In this document: positions 22,801-32,876 of the stretch, in pieces | Layout: the number at the start of each line of letters is the position of its first letter | Numbering within the stretch: position 1 is the stretch's first letter | Origin: Chrysaora quinquecirrha | Lineage: Eukaryota; Cnidaria; Scyphozoa; Semaeostomeae; Pelagiidae | Assembly: GCA_014526335.1 (NCBI GenBank) | Contig: JACTAT010000002.1 | Span: 6,418,028-6,482,027 of the forward strand | Reading direction: 5' to 3' | DNA: 64,000 bases | Position numbers and translations under genes: made by a program | The notes under the pieces: model-generated | The model's input: the letters and a program-made list of their open reading frames with translations, nothing else | Database searches by the model: none | Told to the model about the DNA's origin: nothing

Positions 22801-23774
22801 TCGTGTAAACATTCCGCGTAATCAAACGCTAAATACTTTCTCGTAAACAGCCTTAATGTTTACAAAGTTAGACTGATGATCGTTTTGAGTTGTAGTACTA
22901 ATTATCATTATCTTCTTTCCAGTTTTTCATTTTCTCCAAAACTGGCGAAGTCATATTCGAAGAAGAAAATTGTTTGGATGTATCAAGTTCGAGTCTTGGC
23001 TCTAACATTGACTTGATGAAATGCCACGGATTCAAAGGCAATCAACAGTGGAAACATGACAGGCTAAAGGTAAGTGACCATGTCGACTTTTTCTTTGGTC
23101 CTTTTTCCAAGAGGCTAACTGTGAACTAATCTAGACAGAGCTCTACTTAAGACATGAGCTCAAGTCTTTTAAATGCTTGCATTTCGAAGCAATGTGTTCT
23201 ATGGTCAAGCGAGTGTTTGTTTTCCTCATCATATCTCTTATTTTTGAACTACGAGTGCTTCAAACTGCATTGTAACTCTGACAATATATATTAATATGTA
23301 TGGAGCTGGACAAGGCTCAACACAGCCAAAACACAAAGTCAAACAGGAGGAGAGCCTTTGGCTGTATTAGTTGGAGAGTTAATCCATGATTTCATTGAGC
23401 TCTGTAGATCAGTGGAAACGTCATTGGCTCTCTAATCATGCAGTCCAGGTTCGAATCAATCTTTTTTGGTACGCCACTTGTGGAAAATCTATCCTAGTGT
23501 TCCCAGTGTTCCCAATTCATGCGTTCCTTTTTGCTTTGACACCGTTGAGTTTTTATCTGGTCGAATTCCTCTATTCCATTTTCCGTTCACCTTGCACCTG
23601 GGTGTGAGCACTGCTAATTTTTCTTGACAGGGAACTTTAAAGCATGTTCCAACTGGTAATTGCATCGATAGAGGTCAAAATAACGCAGATAAACCTATTA
23701 TGAACATTTGCGATGGTCGTGAAACACAAATATGGACGTTCGGATTCTATAACTCAACCATATTTCCTGTTTAA
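13805..23774 (+). CDS. GALNT: Polypeptide N-acetylgalactosaminyltransferase, complete, nine coding exons
   Basis: Golgi enzyme that starts mucin-type O-glycosylation by moving GalNAc from UDP-GalNAc to Ser/Thr. Exons: 13805-14328, 15337-15509, 17883-18261, 19008-19125, 20082-20272, 21223-21358, 22098-22199, 22923-23069, 23631-23774; all junctions are GT-AG and in phase, giving 637 residues. It is a type II membrane protein: short cytosolic end, one hydrophobic anchor (about residues 20-41), stem, GT-A domain, ricin-like lectin domain. Motifs: [28 protein letters not shown], the metal-binding DSH in [15 protein letters not shown], the GalNAc-T block [14 protein letters not shown], and [15 protein letters not shown]. 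The lectin part has CLD and QxW-like repeats (NQQW, TQIW), the first degenerate (NQFF). From memory the [19 protein letters not shown] block is nearest to GALNT11, but the subfamily needs a tree. Introns are full of transposons. Confidence 0.95.
16340..16425 (-). mobile_element. tRNA-derived SINE fragment
   Basis: On the minus strand TTTAGCTCAGTGGAATCATC (A box) is followed by TCTTGGGTTCAAACTCC (B box). It shares TTGGCTCTCTGATCATCCAG with the element at 23400-23460 (there TTGGCTCTCTAATCATGCAG), so both belong to one tRNA-headed family. Within an intron of the GalNAc-transferase gene. Confidence 0.6.
17388..17752. mobile_element. Foldback MITE with ATACACTCTTTTT ends (F6), copy 1
   Basis: The left end ATACACTCTTTTTCTTTTAT is mirrored by the right end ATAAAAGAAAAAGAGTGTAT, each followed inward by AAGAAC motifs. 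About 365 bp, no coding capacity. A relative with the same ends lies at 35736-36255 in the patatin gene. Located in the GalNAc-transferase intron before the exon at 17883. Confidence 0.85.
18600..18850. repeat. Interspersed repeat, relative of 11890-12600
   Basis: Contains GCATTTAGTTGGTAACTAGT, TTGTTGGCGCACAGTTCAGG and AATTCAGCGATT in the same order as the interrupted copy near 12 kb. Here the copy is not interrupted. Intronic. Confidence 0.55.
19160..19722. mobile_element. F2 palindromic repeat, copy interrupted by an F3 element
   Basis: F2 copies carry AGCGGAAACATCTCTGGACAT near one end, CACCAATCAGAAAG, CAGCTTGCGGGATACA, a GAGAAAACGAACTC block and ACCGGCC. This copy is split at 19411-19583 by an F3 insertion flanked by GTCCTACT on both sides. 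Other F2 copies: 21414-21790, 28229-28453, 39595-39730 (decayed), 42826-42985, 49655-49835, 62418-62860, 63396-63615. Confidence 0.8.
19411..19583. mobile_element. F3 element with TAGACTTATTAC ends and 8-9 bp target duplication, copy 1
   Basis: Ends TAGACTTTTTAC and GTAATAAGTCTA are inverted repeats. The flanks are GTCCTACT at 19403-19410 and again at 19584-19591, a target-site duplication. The interior includes an (AAC)n run and TTGTTGTGGTTGTTCGGGTA, shared with 53933-54097. The target-duplication length points to hAT or Mutator transposases acting in trans. Confidence 0.85.
20666..20799. mobile_element. F3 element, copy 2
   Basis: Starts TAGACTTATTAC and ends GTAATAAGTTTA, with a (TTG)n run and a TGTTTGCGGGGAGTGGGACTC block before the right end. 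The flanks GTTGCTGCA and GATCCTGCA are a diverged target duplication. In a GalNAc-transferase intron, 0.4 kb downstream of exon 5. Confidence 0.7.
20921..20957. repeat. Short tandem array, 10-11 bp unit
   Basis: Four consecutive copies of GTTTCACGTA/GTTTCAGGTA. Intronic, small, no evident role. Confidence 0.8.
21414..21790. mobile_element. F2 palindromic repeat, copy
   Basis: Carries CAGCAGAAACATCTCTGGAC, TGCACCAATCAGAAAGTAAA, ACACCAATCAGCTTGTCGGA and ACAGAACCGGCC in family order. It lies just downstream of the exon ending at 21358. Confidence 0.75.
22318..22770. repeat. GCTT tetranucleotide array
   Basis: About 450 bp of GCTTGCTTGCTT with interspersed GCTAAGTT units. Read in either direction it gives leucine/alanine/cysteine- or lysine/glutamine-rich frames that are artefacts of the repeat. 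Intronic in the GalNAc-transferase gene. Confidence 0.9.
23380..23600 (+). mobile_element. tRNA-derived SINE
   Basis: CTGTAGATCAGTGGAAACG serves as A-box region, and CCAGGTTCGAATC as B box 40 bases later, followed by an unrelated body. The head matches the fragment at 16340-16425. It lies in the last intron of the GalNAc-transferase gene, directly before the final exon. Confidence 0.65.
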
Positions 23775-24500
23775 CTGCATATTAAAACTCTATAGCAACC
23801 CTATACAATGCCTAAATTGATATAGAAACCCTATGTCACGTATACATTGTTTTTGATATAGCTTAAAATTCACTTATTGGTAAAGTAACCCTGTGCAGTA
23901 AATGTACAGTACAGTGGGGGTATTTGGGAGAGCGTACTGTCTGTAAGATACATTTTGGAAGTGAGGGACACCCAGAGCCCCCAGACCCTCATTTTTTTAG
24001 TAGAAATCCTTTACGAATCAAAAGAAATCAGATTTTTTTGCAAATAGTTAGTTCTTTAGGAAGCGACGTAGCCAGGCAGATCATGATTCCTCTCCCCCCT
24101 TCAGCTAAGAATCACCCCCATAAACATGCAGATTCCCACCTGTAACTGTCATGCTATACCCCTACAGAAGTTAGATGTGTCACTGTACTGCATCTTCATT
24201 TTACTATCTGATAGTCTTTATAGTTTTATAATGTACTGTAGTTCTGTAGTTTGTCCAGTAGGCCTAAACATATAGTCTTAGAGCACAGCTTTCATTTCGT
24301 TGCTTTTTGTGATTTGTAGAAGCCATATTCGTTTTGCCTCGGAATCATGTGGCGTTTTGCCTCTGATAGGTTTCATATTCATGCACCTGTCAACAATTGT
24401 AGTGCCGTATGCATGTTTTTTCTTTAATTTTTGTGATCCTAAATTATGATTATTAGTCAATAAGATGAATTAATAAATTATCAATTAATAAATATAAATA
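23775..24500 (+). other. 3' UTR and likely polyadenylation region of the GalNAc-transferase gene
   Basis: Sequence after the TAA at 23772-23774. The first good AATAAA hexamers are near 24474 and 24487, inside an AT-rich tract, so the 3' UTR may be about 0.7 kb. Inference only; no transcript evidence. Confidence 0.45.
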
Positions 24501-24837
24501 TATTTTATGTTTTTGCTTTAGAAATTTGCTTAAATAATAAAACTCTTCAGATTTTAATGGTTTTATAAAAAAACCAATAGTCTTCGAATTTTGTCTGCGA
24601 AAATCTTAAATATACAATAAAATTTTGCTGGACGACCTAGAATAATAGGATATGAGGGGTATCAATTACTTTGCGAAATCTTCCTGAAATGACGATGCTA
24701 AGGAACAATGTAGGAGAACTGCGCTGAAAGTTGCGGTATAAAATGAGCATGCCACGTGCTAAAGGTTTTTCCTAGGAATAGCTAGTGTTTCATCTTGGTC
24801 TAACCCAGATATCTTGTAGTTTCAGGAGTTCAGTGAT

Positions 24838-24965
24838 GACGAGGCTCGAGCCGGTAGGTAGGTAGGAGGCATGGTAGCGTCACAGCCAGGTCAAGGTCTT
24901 GCTATTTTTTCTAAGACTAGTAAATCTGAGATCCTAGTGACTGGCACTAAATATAGTTTGTCCCG
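24838..24965 (+). mobile_element. SINE body fragment (GCGTCACAGCCAGG family)
   Basis: Contains CATGGTAGCGTCACAGCCAG, GTCAAGGTCT, GAGATCCTAGTGACTGGC in the same order as 41360-41540 and 61575-61775. The tRNA head is missing or replaced by GTAGGTAGGTAGG here. Confidence 0.65.
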
Positions 24966-25604
24966 CTTTTAAGACATGACATTTTGGATACAGCCTACTG
25001 TTTCAAAACAATGAACTATTGTTTTACCTATTGCATTAGCATTCGTCCATTTTCAAGGCTGTAGCTTCCCCTATGTTTGTTCCCGTTATTTCCGGCGTCT
25101 TTCGCTCAATAAAGTACCCGCTTTCAAGAAACGACAGTTTTGGGTACAGCCTATTCGGGTAGATTCTTCTTCTTCATTTGTTTCTTAAAAGAGGAACAAG
25201 CTATATCCACTTATCCATCACTCCACCTTCACCATACCTTAAACCTCAGCATAGCTTCAAAATCTTATTTTTTTTTTCGGTTAATCCCGTGCAGAAGGCC
25301 TACAGAGGTTGATAAATATTCAATATTTTGTAATCCTTTATGATAACTTCGCTCACCATTTTAACAAGTATTCTCTGTTCGTAATTATCCCTTAAAACGC
25401 AGCTAGCATGATACTACTGAATATGTTGATTTTATGGTTGGCATAACCTTAGGCCGGTTGCTCTGGGGACAGCTGACAATGTCTGCTTGTTTGGGTTGTT
25501 TGGTAGCTTTATTGACGGTCACTTTTTCAAAATTCTTCGACTTCATATTCATATTGACTCACTGACTAGCGTTTTGTTTCATACCATTTTCAAGGAATGT
25601 TCAC

Positions 25605-26190
25605 TGCATGCGGCATTCGTTAACGTCTTCACTTCGTAAGCATTCGTCAGCATGTACATTTCATTACGCATTCGTCAGCATCTTCTCTTATTCCTCAGCA
25701 TGTTCATTTCATACTGTATTTGTCAGACATGTTCATTTTATAGTGTCTTCTTCAGCATTTTCGTGTCATATTGCATTCTTCAGCATGTTCATTTCATACT
25801 GCATTCGTCGGCATTGTTATTTCATACTGTATTCGTTAGCATTTTCATGACATACTGCATTTTTCAGCATGTTCATTTCATACTGCATTCGTTCGTCAAC
25901 ATGCTCATTTCATACTGTATTAATCAGAATCGTCATTTTATACTGTATTCATCAGCATGTTCATTGTATATATACTTCAGCAAGTTTATTTCGTACTGTA
26001 TTCGTCTGAATCTTCATTTGGTACTGTGTTCGTTAATTTTATCGTTGTATTTTCAGCATTTTCATTTTAAATGTGATCATTAGCGTCTTCATTTCAATCT
26101 GCATTTGTCAGCATGTTCATTTTACATTGAATTCGTTAGCATGTTGATTTCATTTCATCCTGTATTCGTCAGCATGCAGTAATACCTACT
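25605..26190. repeat. Minisatellite, about 30 bp unit
   Basis: About nineteen imperfect copies of a unit like CAGCATGTTCATTTCATACT followed by GTATTCGT. It is open in two frames for over 130 codons (Ser/Phe/Cys/His-rich), but the codon pattern simply follows the repeat, so I do not call a gene. Confidence 0.85.
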
Positions 26191-26202
26191 TAATAGAGAT
26201 AC

Positions 26203-26588
26203 AATTTTTTTTAATTAGCAACCGCTCAATAAGAAACTAGGGCTGAACTGACCTTAACATTAAGCAACTTGAGGGCTCCATTGAGTTACTGTAAGCAACT
26301 AAGAAGTCAAACAACCAAGCTTATTCTCTTTCTTGCGTTAGGAAATTGTTCTTCGTTCTTATGTTTTGCATGTTGAAGTTCGTTAGCTAACGTTTTTCCA
26401 CTTACTGTCTCCCAAAAGTCATGTTGTAGGCCTAACAGATGACGATTTTGACCCGCGAAGTCAGGGGTGGTTAGTAGGTACAAAAAATGTTAAGCAACGT
26501 TTAAGCAACTTTGAGGGCTTAAATGTCTAAAATTTTAAGCAACTTTGAGGGCTGGACGAAAGTCAAGTTGCTTATTAAAAAAAAAAGA
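26203..26588. mobile_element. Inverted-repeat element with AGCAACTT motifs
   Basis: The left end TTTTTTTTAATTAGCAAC is roughly mirrored by GTTGCTTATTAAAAAAAAA at the right. The motif TTAAGCAACTTTGAGGGCT occurs several times inside. No coding frame. Probably another foldback MITE. Confidence 0.5.
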
Positions 26589-26966
26589 GTGTATGTTCTG
26601 TGCACCTGTATAAAATGCTGTTTGGTGCACGTTTAGGTATGTTATTCGTATTTCTTGTGCATGGAAATGCCTTGTTTAGTCAGCTTAGCCTACTTAGGTA
26701 AGCATTCATCCGTCATTTTAAGAGCTCACACAGAGAGGTCCATGCTCGGGTCTATGAATCTATTAATGAGCATTTAATGACGATTTAGTCTGAGCGTACG
26801 ATTGGCTCACAAAAATACAAAATGCATATTTATGTTAAGCGTTTATCCTATGAATTAGTTGCCGTTTAGAATCGCTGAGTTTATAGTACACGAGTTAGTT
26901 CTAGCAAAGCTATGTGAGGACCAGTGTTCAGCGACTGTTAGGTTTTTTTAGCTATTTTCAGAGATA

Positions 26967-27413
26967 GTGCTGTTTTGGGAGGTCAAAAGCATGCTGAATC
27001 TCACAGAAAAGCGAAGATATCACCGAAGAGTATCATCCGTCAGCACAACTAATCTTGTACTGCCAGGATCAGCCCCGACAAGTCCTTGTCCGATGTCAGG
27101 ATTGCTTGCGAGGACCCCAGACGACAACAAGTCAACCAGTCATGGAGGATTCAAATTTGGATTTTCCAACAAAGCGAGAAGTAACAGCCATACAAACGAG
27201 ACGAGCCTAAAGACCAATTTCATGTCGAGGCTTTCATCGCCAGTGGAGACCGGTTATTACAACCAAGGTTTTGAAGAAAGTCTGTCGCGACGTCCGTCCA
27301 ACAGGACTGACGGGTCTGGAACTAGTGAGGAGGACATGAAGAGTATCTATCTGACTGAGGCTTTGGTTCACGAGGAAGATGAATGTGATGAATGGCGAGC
27401 TGCAAAGGCCTGA
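26967..27413 (+). CDS. Orphan ORF, Ser/Arg-rich, 148 codons, unknown
   Basis: Open frame starting at 26967, or at an internal ATG at 26991, and ending TGA at 27411-27413. I do not recognise it. It is polar and Ser/Thr-rich with basic phosphosite-like motifs (RRYHRRVSSVS, SRRPSNR), several Pro residues and an acidic C-terminus (HEEDECDEW). It has no membrane segment or signal peptide. Composition is protein-like, not repeat-like. A TTTTCAG lies just upstream at about 26954-26960, so this could be a spliced exon. It overlaps in another frame a short stretch (27379-27453) that ends in a good donor and joins patatin exon A in phase. It may therefore be a 5' exon of the patatin gene with a sequence error, a long upstream ORF, or a separate small gene. 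Confidence 0.4.
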   Translation: MLFWEVKSMLNLTEKRRYHRRVSSVSTTNLVLPGSAPTSPCPMSGLLARTPDDNKSTSHGGFKFGFSNKARSNSHTNETSLKTNFMSRLSSPVETGYYNQGFEESLSRRPSNRTDGSGTSEEDMKSIYLTEALVHEEDECDEWRAAKA

Positions 27414-27631
27414 GCAGGTAGAAATGAAAGAGCTTCACCGTCAGCATCGTTCGGTAAGATCACTTCCAAAATAACATCACTTAATATTGTACAAAAAGAA
27501 TATATTATATGGTATATAATTTCTATTTTAATCTACTTTATATGTGTGATTTATTTTTATCATATTCTAAACCGTGGTTCTCCACTTATCTCAATGCTAT
27601 ATAATTTCGTCAACTTCTGCCTCCATGTGCC

Positions 27632-28083
27632 ACCTGGGGGCCAATATAGGTTTGCGGCTTCACGGCTTCGACCCCTATTTTGAGTGCGGCTTACGGATTT
27701 CGCGATGCTTTTTCTACGTTTTGTGGCTTCAGAAAAAGTGGCGGCTTGCATTTTTTGGTGTGTATTGACGTCGGTTTGCGGCATTGTGCATGCGGCTGCG
27801 GCTTTTGAGCGGAAAAAAAGCTACACACATTCTGAATTTCACAAGGAATATGCGTGAATAGGGCCCTGTGGCGCTAGAAAACGAAGTAGGAAAAGCAACC
27901 AAGCGATCAGGCAAACAGCGACCGGTTAAATGTCGCTTGACAAGCTATTGGAGCCGTCAGTGTTATGTCCACAAGTGATGTTAATTAGCAGCGGCTTTGC
28001 CATTTATTTGACGACGGATTGCGGCTTTGAGCTGATTTTTTCGCGGTTTCGCGGCTTCTGGACCCCCTATAAGTGGCCCCCCA
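27632..28083 (+). mobile_element. F5 inverted-repeat element, copy 2 (inverted relative to copy 1)
   Basis: Begins GGGGGCCAATATAGG and ends CCCCCTATAAGTGGCCCCC. The interior matches 11998-12422 on the opposite strand (for example CACAAGGAATATGCGTGAA, TGGTGTGTATTGACGTCGG). Located between the orphan ORF and patatin exon A. Confidence 0.85.
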
Positions 28084-28228
28084 CCTGCTACCATGCCCTT
28101 CTGTCATCAAACCTTGGCAATGGCTGCCCTTTTTCGTTGCTATGGAAAATACCCATTATACTAGATCATTCTCGGCTAAAATACGGTTAGTGAGCACCGG
28201 GCAAGTGACTCTGACTTTAGGGTTAGTT

Positions 28229-28453
28229 TCAAGGCCTGAATTTATACCCAGATCCGGATCGAATGCACCAATCAGAAGGTGAATCCGAAATAGCATTGTA
28301 TTTTCAACACCAATCAGCTTGCGGGATACAACGGAAAGACCAATAGAATTAATTGGAGAATCCAAGTGAGAAAACGAACTCTTTCTGTCCACATGGAACC
28401 GGCCTTTGGTTTGATGTGATTCCAAATTGCAAAACAGATTCCAAAACCCCTAA
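28229..28453. mobile_element. F2 palindromic repeat, partial copy
   Basis: Has ATGCACCAATCAGAAGGTGA, CACCAATCAGCTTGCGGGAT, GAGAAAACGAACTCTTTCTG and AACCGGCC. It ends about 70 bp before the acceptor of patatin exon A. Confidence 0.75.
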
Positions 28454-28525
28454 AGGGACCTCTTAAACAACTCTATTTAATAATTGTTAGGAATGTTACT
28501 TTTCGCTCCGTTTATCGTTTTCTAG

Positions 28526-29026
28526 GTACTATCGAAAGAAGAATTAAGTGAAACGCTCAAAGTTAAATCGAAAGATACAGTCTCGAGGCGTGAAGTAAAA
28601 ACCAGCCAATTTACTGAAGAGGAACTCTTCACACGAACCTCGAACCAGGTTGACAATGCTACGAAAACACCAAGTCGTTTCATCAGCCTACAACCAATTT
28701 CTCCTGGCACATTCAAACATAGATATACAGAACCAAACATCAGCCAGTCGCGAAATTTGTTCAAACAGCGAGTTTATCGTTGCTTTTCTGAGAGTGTCGC
28801 AGGCAAAGAGAAGGATGCACTATGTTCACAAACTTCGATTTTCAGTGTCAGCCAAATTAGTTCGATTCTGGGATCATTTCGTGGCTCAAAAGTCATTGAA
28901 GCAGTCAACAGTGGTTTCGCAACGCAACTTGATTATTCGATTTTTCTGCGATATGACTTTCCGTTCGAGAATCTCATTTTTGAAGGTGGTGGAAACAAAG
29001 GAACTGCGTATGTTGGGGCTTTACAG
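28526..29026 (+). CDS. Patatin-like phospholipase, alternative 5' exon A
   Basis: A 501 bp exon, open throughout in one frame (167 codons), bounded by acceptor TTTTCTAG and donor CAG/GTACGT. It begins VLSKEELSETLK, continues through a Ser/Thr-rich segment and ends with the patatin oxyanion hole in FENLIFEGGGNKGTAYVG and ALQ. It ends in phase 0, and the shared exon at 37841 starts in phase 0 with VLEEAGV. Unlike B-D it has a splice acceptor, so its start codon must lie further upstream. One candidate is ATG 27379, running to a donor at 27453 (TTCG/GTAAGA) with matching phase. It differs from the other copies by Thr for Met after GNKG. Confidence 0.8.
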
Positions 29027-30472
29027 GTACGTGGCTTATTTCTTTTGCATTTGTTTCTAGTAATGTTGTTGACTTGATGTCGTACCCCGTTAAAAAAAGT
29101 CGCTGTTGCTACCCATCCAAAAGGTACCTAAATAACTGTTTGTAGCCCTGTGCGCACGGAAACGGTATCATGGATCCTTCTGGGTCCGTTCTTAAGCCTT
29201 GTCTCATCCAAGGTTATCGGGGCCTAACTAATAATCGTAGCTATAGTGGTGTTCTTTCTCGAGGCTTACCCGTACCAGCTTGGGAACGGACCCAGTGCAT
29301 CAGCTCCATGTGGCCAGCATGTCATAAATCGCGCATGCTTGAAACTCTATCTCATTCTTTGATTATTCGATACGATCAGATAGCTGTTACACAGTGCAAA
29401 TGTGGTGCCTCGAAATACTCTTCAGGTGATCAATTAAAAATGGCGAACGTATGATAAGGCCCTGAAGTTTCAAGATGGGGAAACAGTTATGATCAATGGG
29501 GGAAATTTTGACGAGTGGCTATGGGAAATCGGTGATAAGTCATACAGTTTATCTCCTTTTGACAGAAACTATAGGATAAATCTGATTTGAATTCGATAAG
29601 AGCTTCCTAATGATTCTGTCGCTTTGTTGTGCTTTTAATTTTTAAAATCGATGCCTTGATCGATGCAGTCTAAAATTCCGTCTGAAATTTCAAATATTGT
29701 CAAGCATGGACCTAAAAAGGCAAAATGAACCATATGTGCATGCGCAGTTATCAAGAACATGGAAAGAGAGGTGTGAATTGGCGCCAAAAGTCAACAAAAA
29801 TTTCGCGCGCAACACGTGCGCCCAAATCCCAAAGTGTGTTTGAAATATTCGGCAGAAATCGAGCATGGTTTAGTGCCGTGCGAGTGCGGTTTAGTGAGCT
29901 AACGACTAAAGTCAGGGTTGATCTTTTTTATAGTCTTAGAGGCATAGTACTCAAAATTTCCTCGAGTTTGTTGAAAGGCGCGAATCTTTTCTGAACCGCG
30001 CGGCTATTGATTGATCTCGAACGTGAAACATTTATTTTGTTCGAGATACTATTTTATTTTTTTCTAGAGTTTATAGTTACTGTAGTTAGGCATAAGCTAA
30101 CTTCGTGGGAGACGATTTCCATGTTTTGTTCGTTTCGAAAACTCTAAATCTTTCTTTAGAAATAAGAAGTTGTAAAACGTTACATTCAACCATATTATCT
30201 AAGGATTAATACAAATATCTGACAATTATTACTTTGGATATGATGGTGCTTTCCTCTTTGTAATAATTCAATAGAAAACAATAAAAACTGTTTGGAAGTG
30301 TCACTTGTTGCTCATTTCATCTTTTTGCCATTTTCGAAAACAACTTGTGAATTTAGCTTCATTCTCGACGATTGTAAATAAAGTTAGGGATTCACTAGCC
30401 CAAGAAGAGTATCAAAGAGCTTTAAAGTTATAAGCTTTAAAAATCTAAGCTTTAAAAATCTGAAAATTACCC
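29027..30472. other. Intron or spacer between patatin exons A and B
   Basis: AT-rich sequence with no coding signature or repeat recognised. If exon B is a true first exon, its promoter should lie at the right end; the tract there has repeated CTTTAAAAATCT motifs. Confidence 0.4.
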
Positions 30473-30688
30473 ATGGCAAGAAAGAAAAAGATCAGTACAT
30501 CTTCAGTCAACGATCTACACATCGCACTTTCATCTGTGGCGTCGCAAACTGCCTCGAAACTTGTCCTCGAAAATATTTCTGCCGAATTACTCGACGAAGA
30601 GTTGTACGAAAATCACGATTTTTCGTTTGAGAATCTGGTTTTTGAAGGTGGTGGAAATAAAGGAATGGCTTATGTTGGGGCATTACAG
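30473..30688 (+). CDS. Patatin-like phospholipase, alternative first exon B
   Basis: ATG 30473 starts a 72-codon exon ending at donor CAG/GTACCT in phase 0. It starts MARKKKISTSS, has an acidic patch (ELLDEELYENHD) and ends FENLVFEGGGNKGMAYVG plus ALQ, the oxyanion-hole strand-turn of patatins. No good acceptor is seen just upstream, so it looks like a first exon with its own promoter. Spliced to 37841 it would give a protein of about 568 residues. It is the shortest of the four N-termini. Confidence 0.78.
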
Positions 30689-30929
30689 GTACCTTAGAAC
30701 CAATTTTTGTTTAATAGAATCTTTTACTCCTGTATAACTTAGAAACTATCCGAGTTTTCACGATGCTCTTCTAGCGTCGACTTGAAAGAGGTCCGACTTG
30801 ACCATGTTAAGGTGGAGCGAGTTGGTAGTGGGGCGAGTTGACCTGTTACCCTTCTAGCTAGCCTGCTTTTATTTTGTATGATTGGAGTAAATTCCTTTCA
30901 TTCGATTCGATTTGATTTGTTATGATTTG

Positions 30930-31440
30930 ATTTGATTCACATAACTTGACTTGATGTGATTTACCTTGACTTGACTTGACTTGACTTGACTTGACTTGAC
31001 TTGACTTGACTCAGATTGACTCATTAACTTAGCTGACTTGTCTTTACTCGACTTGCCTTGTCTTGACGTGACTTGATTTTACCCAACTTCTCTGGTCTGG
31101 TCTGGTCTTGTCTTTTCTTGTCTTCTCTTGACTTGTCTTAACTTTACTCGACTTGACCCGACTTAACTCAATTGACTCGCCTGACTTGACTGGACTGTGT
31201 ACTGGTCTGGACTAGACTGGACTGGACTGGACTGGACTGGACTGGACTTGACTTGCTTGACTTGACTTGACCTGACCTGACCTGACCTGACCTGACCTGA
31301 CTTGACCTGACCTGGCCTGACCTGACCTGACTTGACTTGACTTGACTCGATTTGACTTGACTTGACTTGACTCTTAACTTGACTCTTGACTTGACTCTTG
31401 ACTTGACTTGATTTGACTCAGATCATGCTCAGATTGACTC
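30930..31440. repeat. TTGAC/CCTGA pentanucleotide array
   Basis: About 500 bp of TTGAC units that grade into GGACT and CCTGA variants and back. It sits between patatin exons B and C. A closely related ACCTG array lies at 39955-40300 in the same gene. Confidence 0.9.
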
Positions 31441-31800
31441 ATTAACTTAACTATTGTAATTGTAATTAATTGTAATTGTACATTATTTATTGTTAGTATT
31501 TACAATAGTGAAACACTAATTCATACTAACATGAAGCAACTCCAGAGATTGCATTAAAGCATCATTTGTTACAAAACGAACACGCACATTTTTTGTTTAG
31601 GAACCATGTTTTTATCAAGCCTTTAAACTCTTTGTTATTTCGGGCTAACTTGACTTCACTCGATTTGATTCGATTCTGTTCTGTTTGATCGTTGAAATGG
31701 TTGTTTACTGTTGAACTTGCAAGTTTTTTATTGCCACGTCGTTAAACATTTATGGAGAAGGAAACTCGTTGATAGTGTTTGTTACAAAAGCGCTAAGCAA

Positions 31801-32869
31801 AGAGGGTACTTCGGGGTTTGCGGTATTGCGGTATCGGGGGTAAGATATGCGCGGTATTTCGGTATTGAAGGAAAAACCTGGCGGTATTGCGGTATTGAAA
31901 TTTCACAGCGCGGTATTCGGTATTTTACGAACCTTGAAAGGAGCAGCTAAGAGCCATAGCAGAAGACAAAACTTAAGAGTTACCAGACATCAATACAAGA
32001 AATGAAGTCGAAATGAGGAGAAGATTAATGTATTGAATTGTGAAATTCAACCAGTATAATTGTTTTGGCGCACCGAACCGGCCAAAGATATGACTTTTTC
32101 GACAGTAATTTGTGATAATTTTCTGTTTACTTCATGACTTTAGATTTCTGTTCCACGACGATACATTTGGTTGCGTTTGGTTAGTTGATTTTACCATTTT
32201 TTTGCGCGATTTTATATTTTCGTTGCGCGATTTTGCATTTTGGTTCCACGACTTAAAATCGATGCAGTAGGCTTGAAATAGTGAGTGACGTTTTTGACTG
32301 ACACTGTTTGCAGTGATAGAAGACATATAATAACAAGTTAAGCAATACACGGGACCAGTTTTTAACCAAAATTTTCTAAAATTTTCAGAGCTCTCAATGT
32401 TGTGTCTTGAGTTTTACCCTGGGTTCTTGAGTTTATAATTACGCTCTTATTAAGTTCTTTCCTCCTCTTTGACTGTTTCATCTCTGCCAAAACGAGGATA
32501 TTCTTTCATTTTATCCAAAATAGGGCGTTTCCCGGCACACTAAAGGGCGTTTCCCGGCATTCTAGAGGGCGTGGTCCTAAAAATTTTTCTGGTGGCTAAC
32601 CCCCAGACCCCCAAATTTCGCTCTCTTTGCTCGCTAGTCCAGCTTAACATGAACTAACTACGGATCTGGAGGGAGAAATGGGACAAATGTATTAAAGATG
32701 GATTCTAATTCTTATACACAGGTGTTCTGTGTCATAATAAGATTAACAATACTGATATTTTAGTTTTCAGCAATTTGCGGTATTTTGCAATTTTTTCGTG
32801 CGATATTCGGGATTCAGCGATTTTTTGGCCCGGTATTGCGGTATTGAGACCCCCCCGAAGTACCCCTCC
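31801..32869. mobile_element. 1.07 kb inverted-repeat element (F7) directly before patatin exon C
   Basis: Ends GAGGGTACTTCGGGG and CCCCGAAGTACCCCTC are inverted repeats differing by one base. Next to both ends lie arrays of GCGGTATTGCGGTATT. The middle has repeats like GCGCGATTTT and TTCCACGAC. No transposase frame. The right end lies 8 bp before the ATG of exon C, so the element may supply its promoter or 5' UTR. Confidence 0.75.
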
Positions 32870-32876
32870 AAAAACA

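Noticed and set aside
27930..28282. Plus-strand frames after the orphan ORF
   Set aside because: They lie inside the F5 element and the F2 copy.
32775..32876. Upstream extension of exon C to an earlier ATG
   Set aside because: The extension is encoded by the GCGGTATT repeats and the terminal repeat of F7; the ATG at 32877 is the first outside the element. Not fully excluded.
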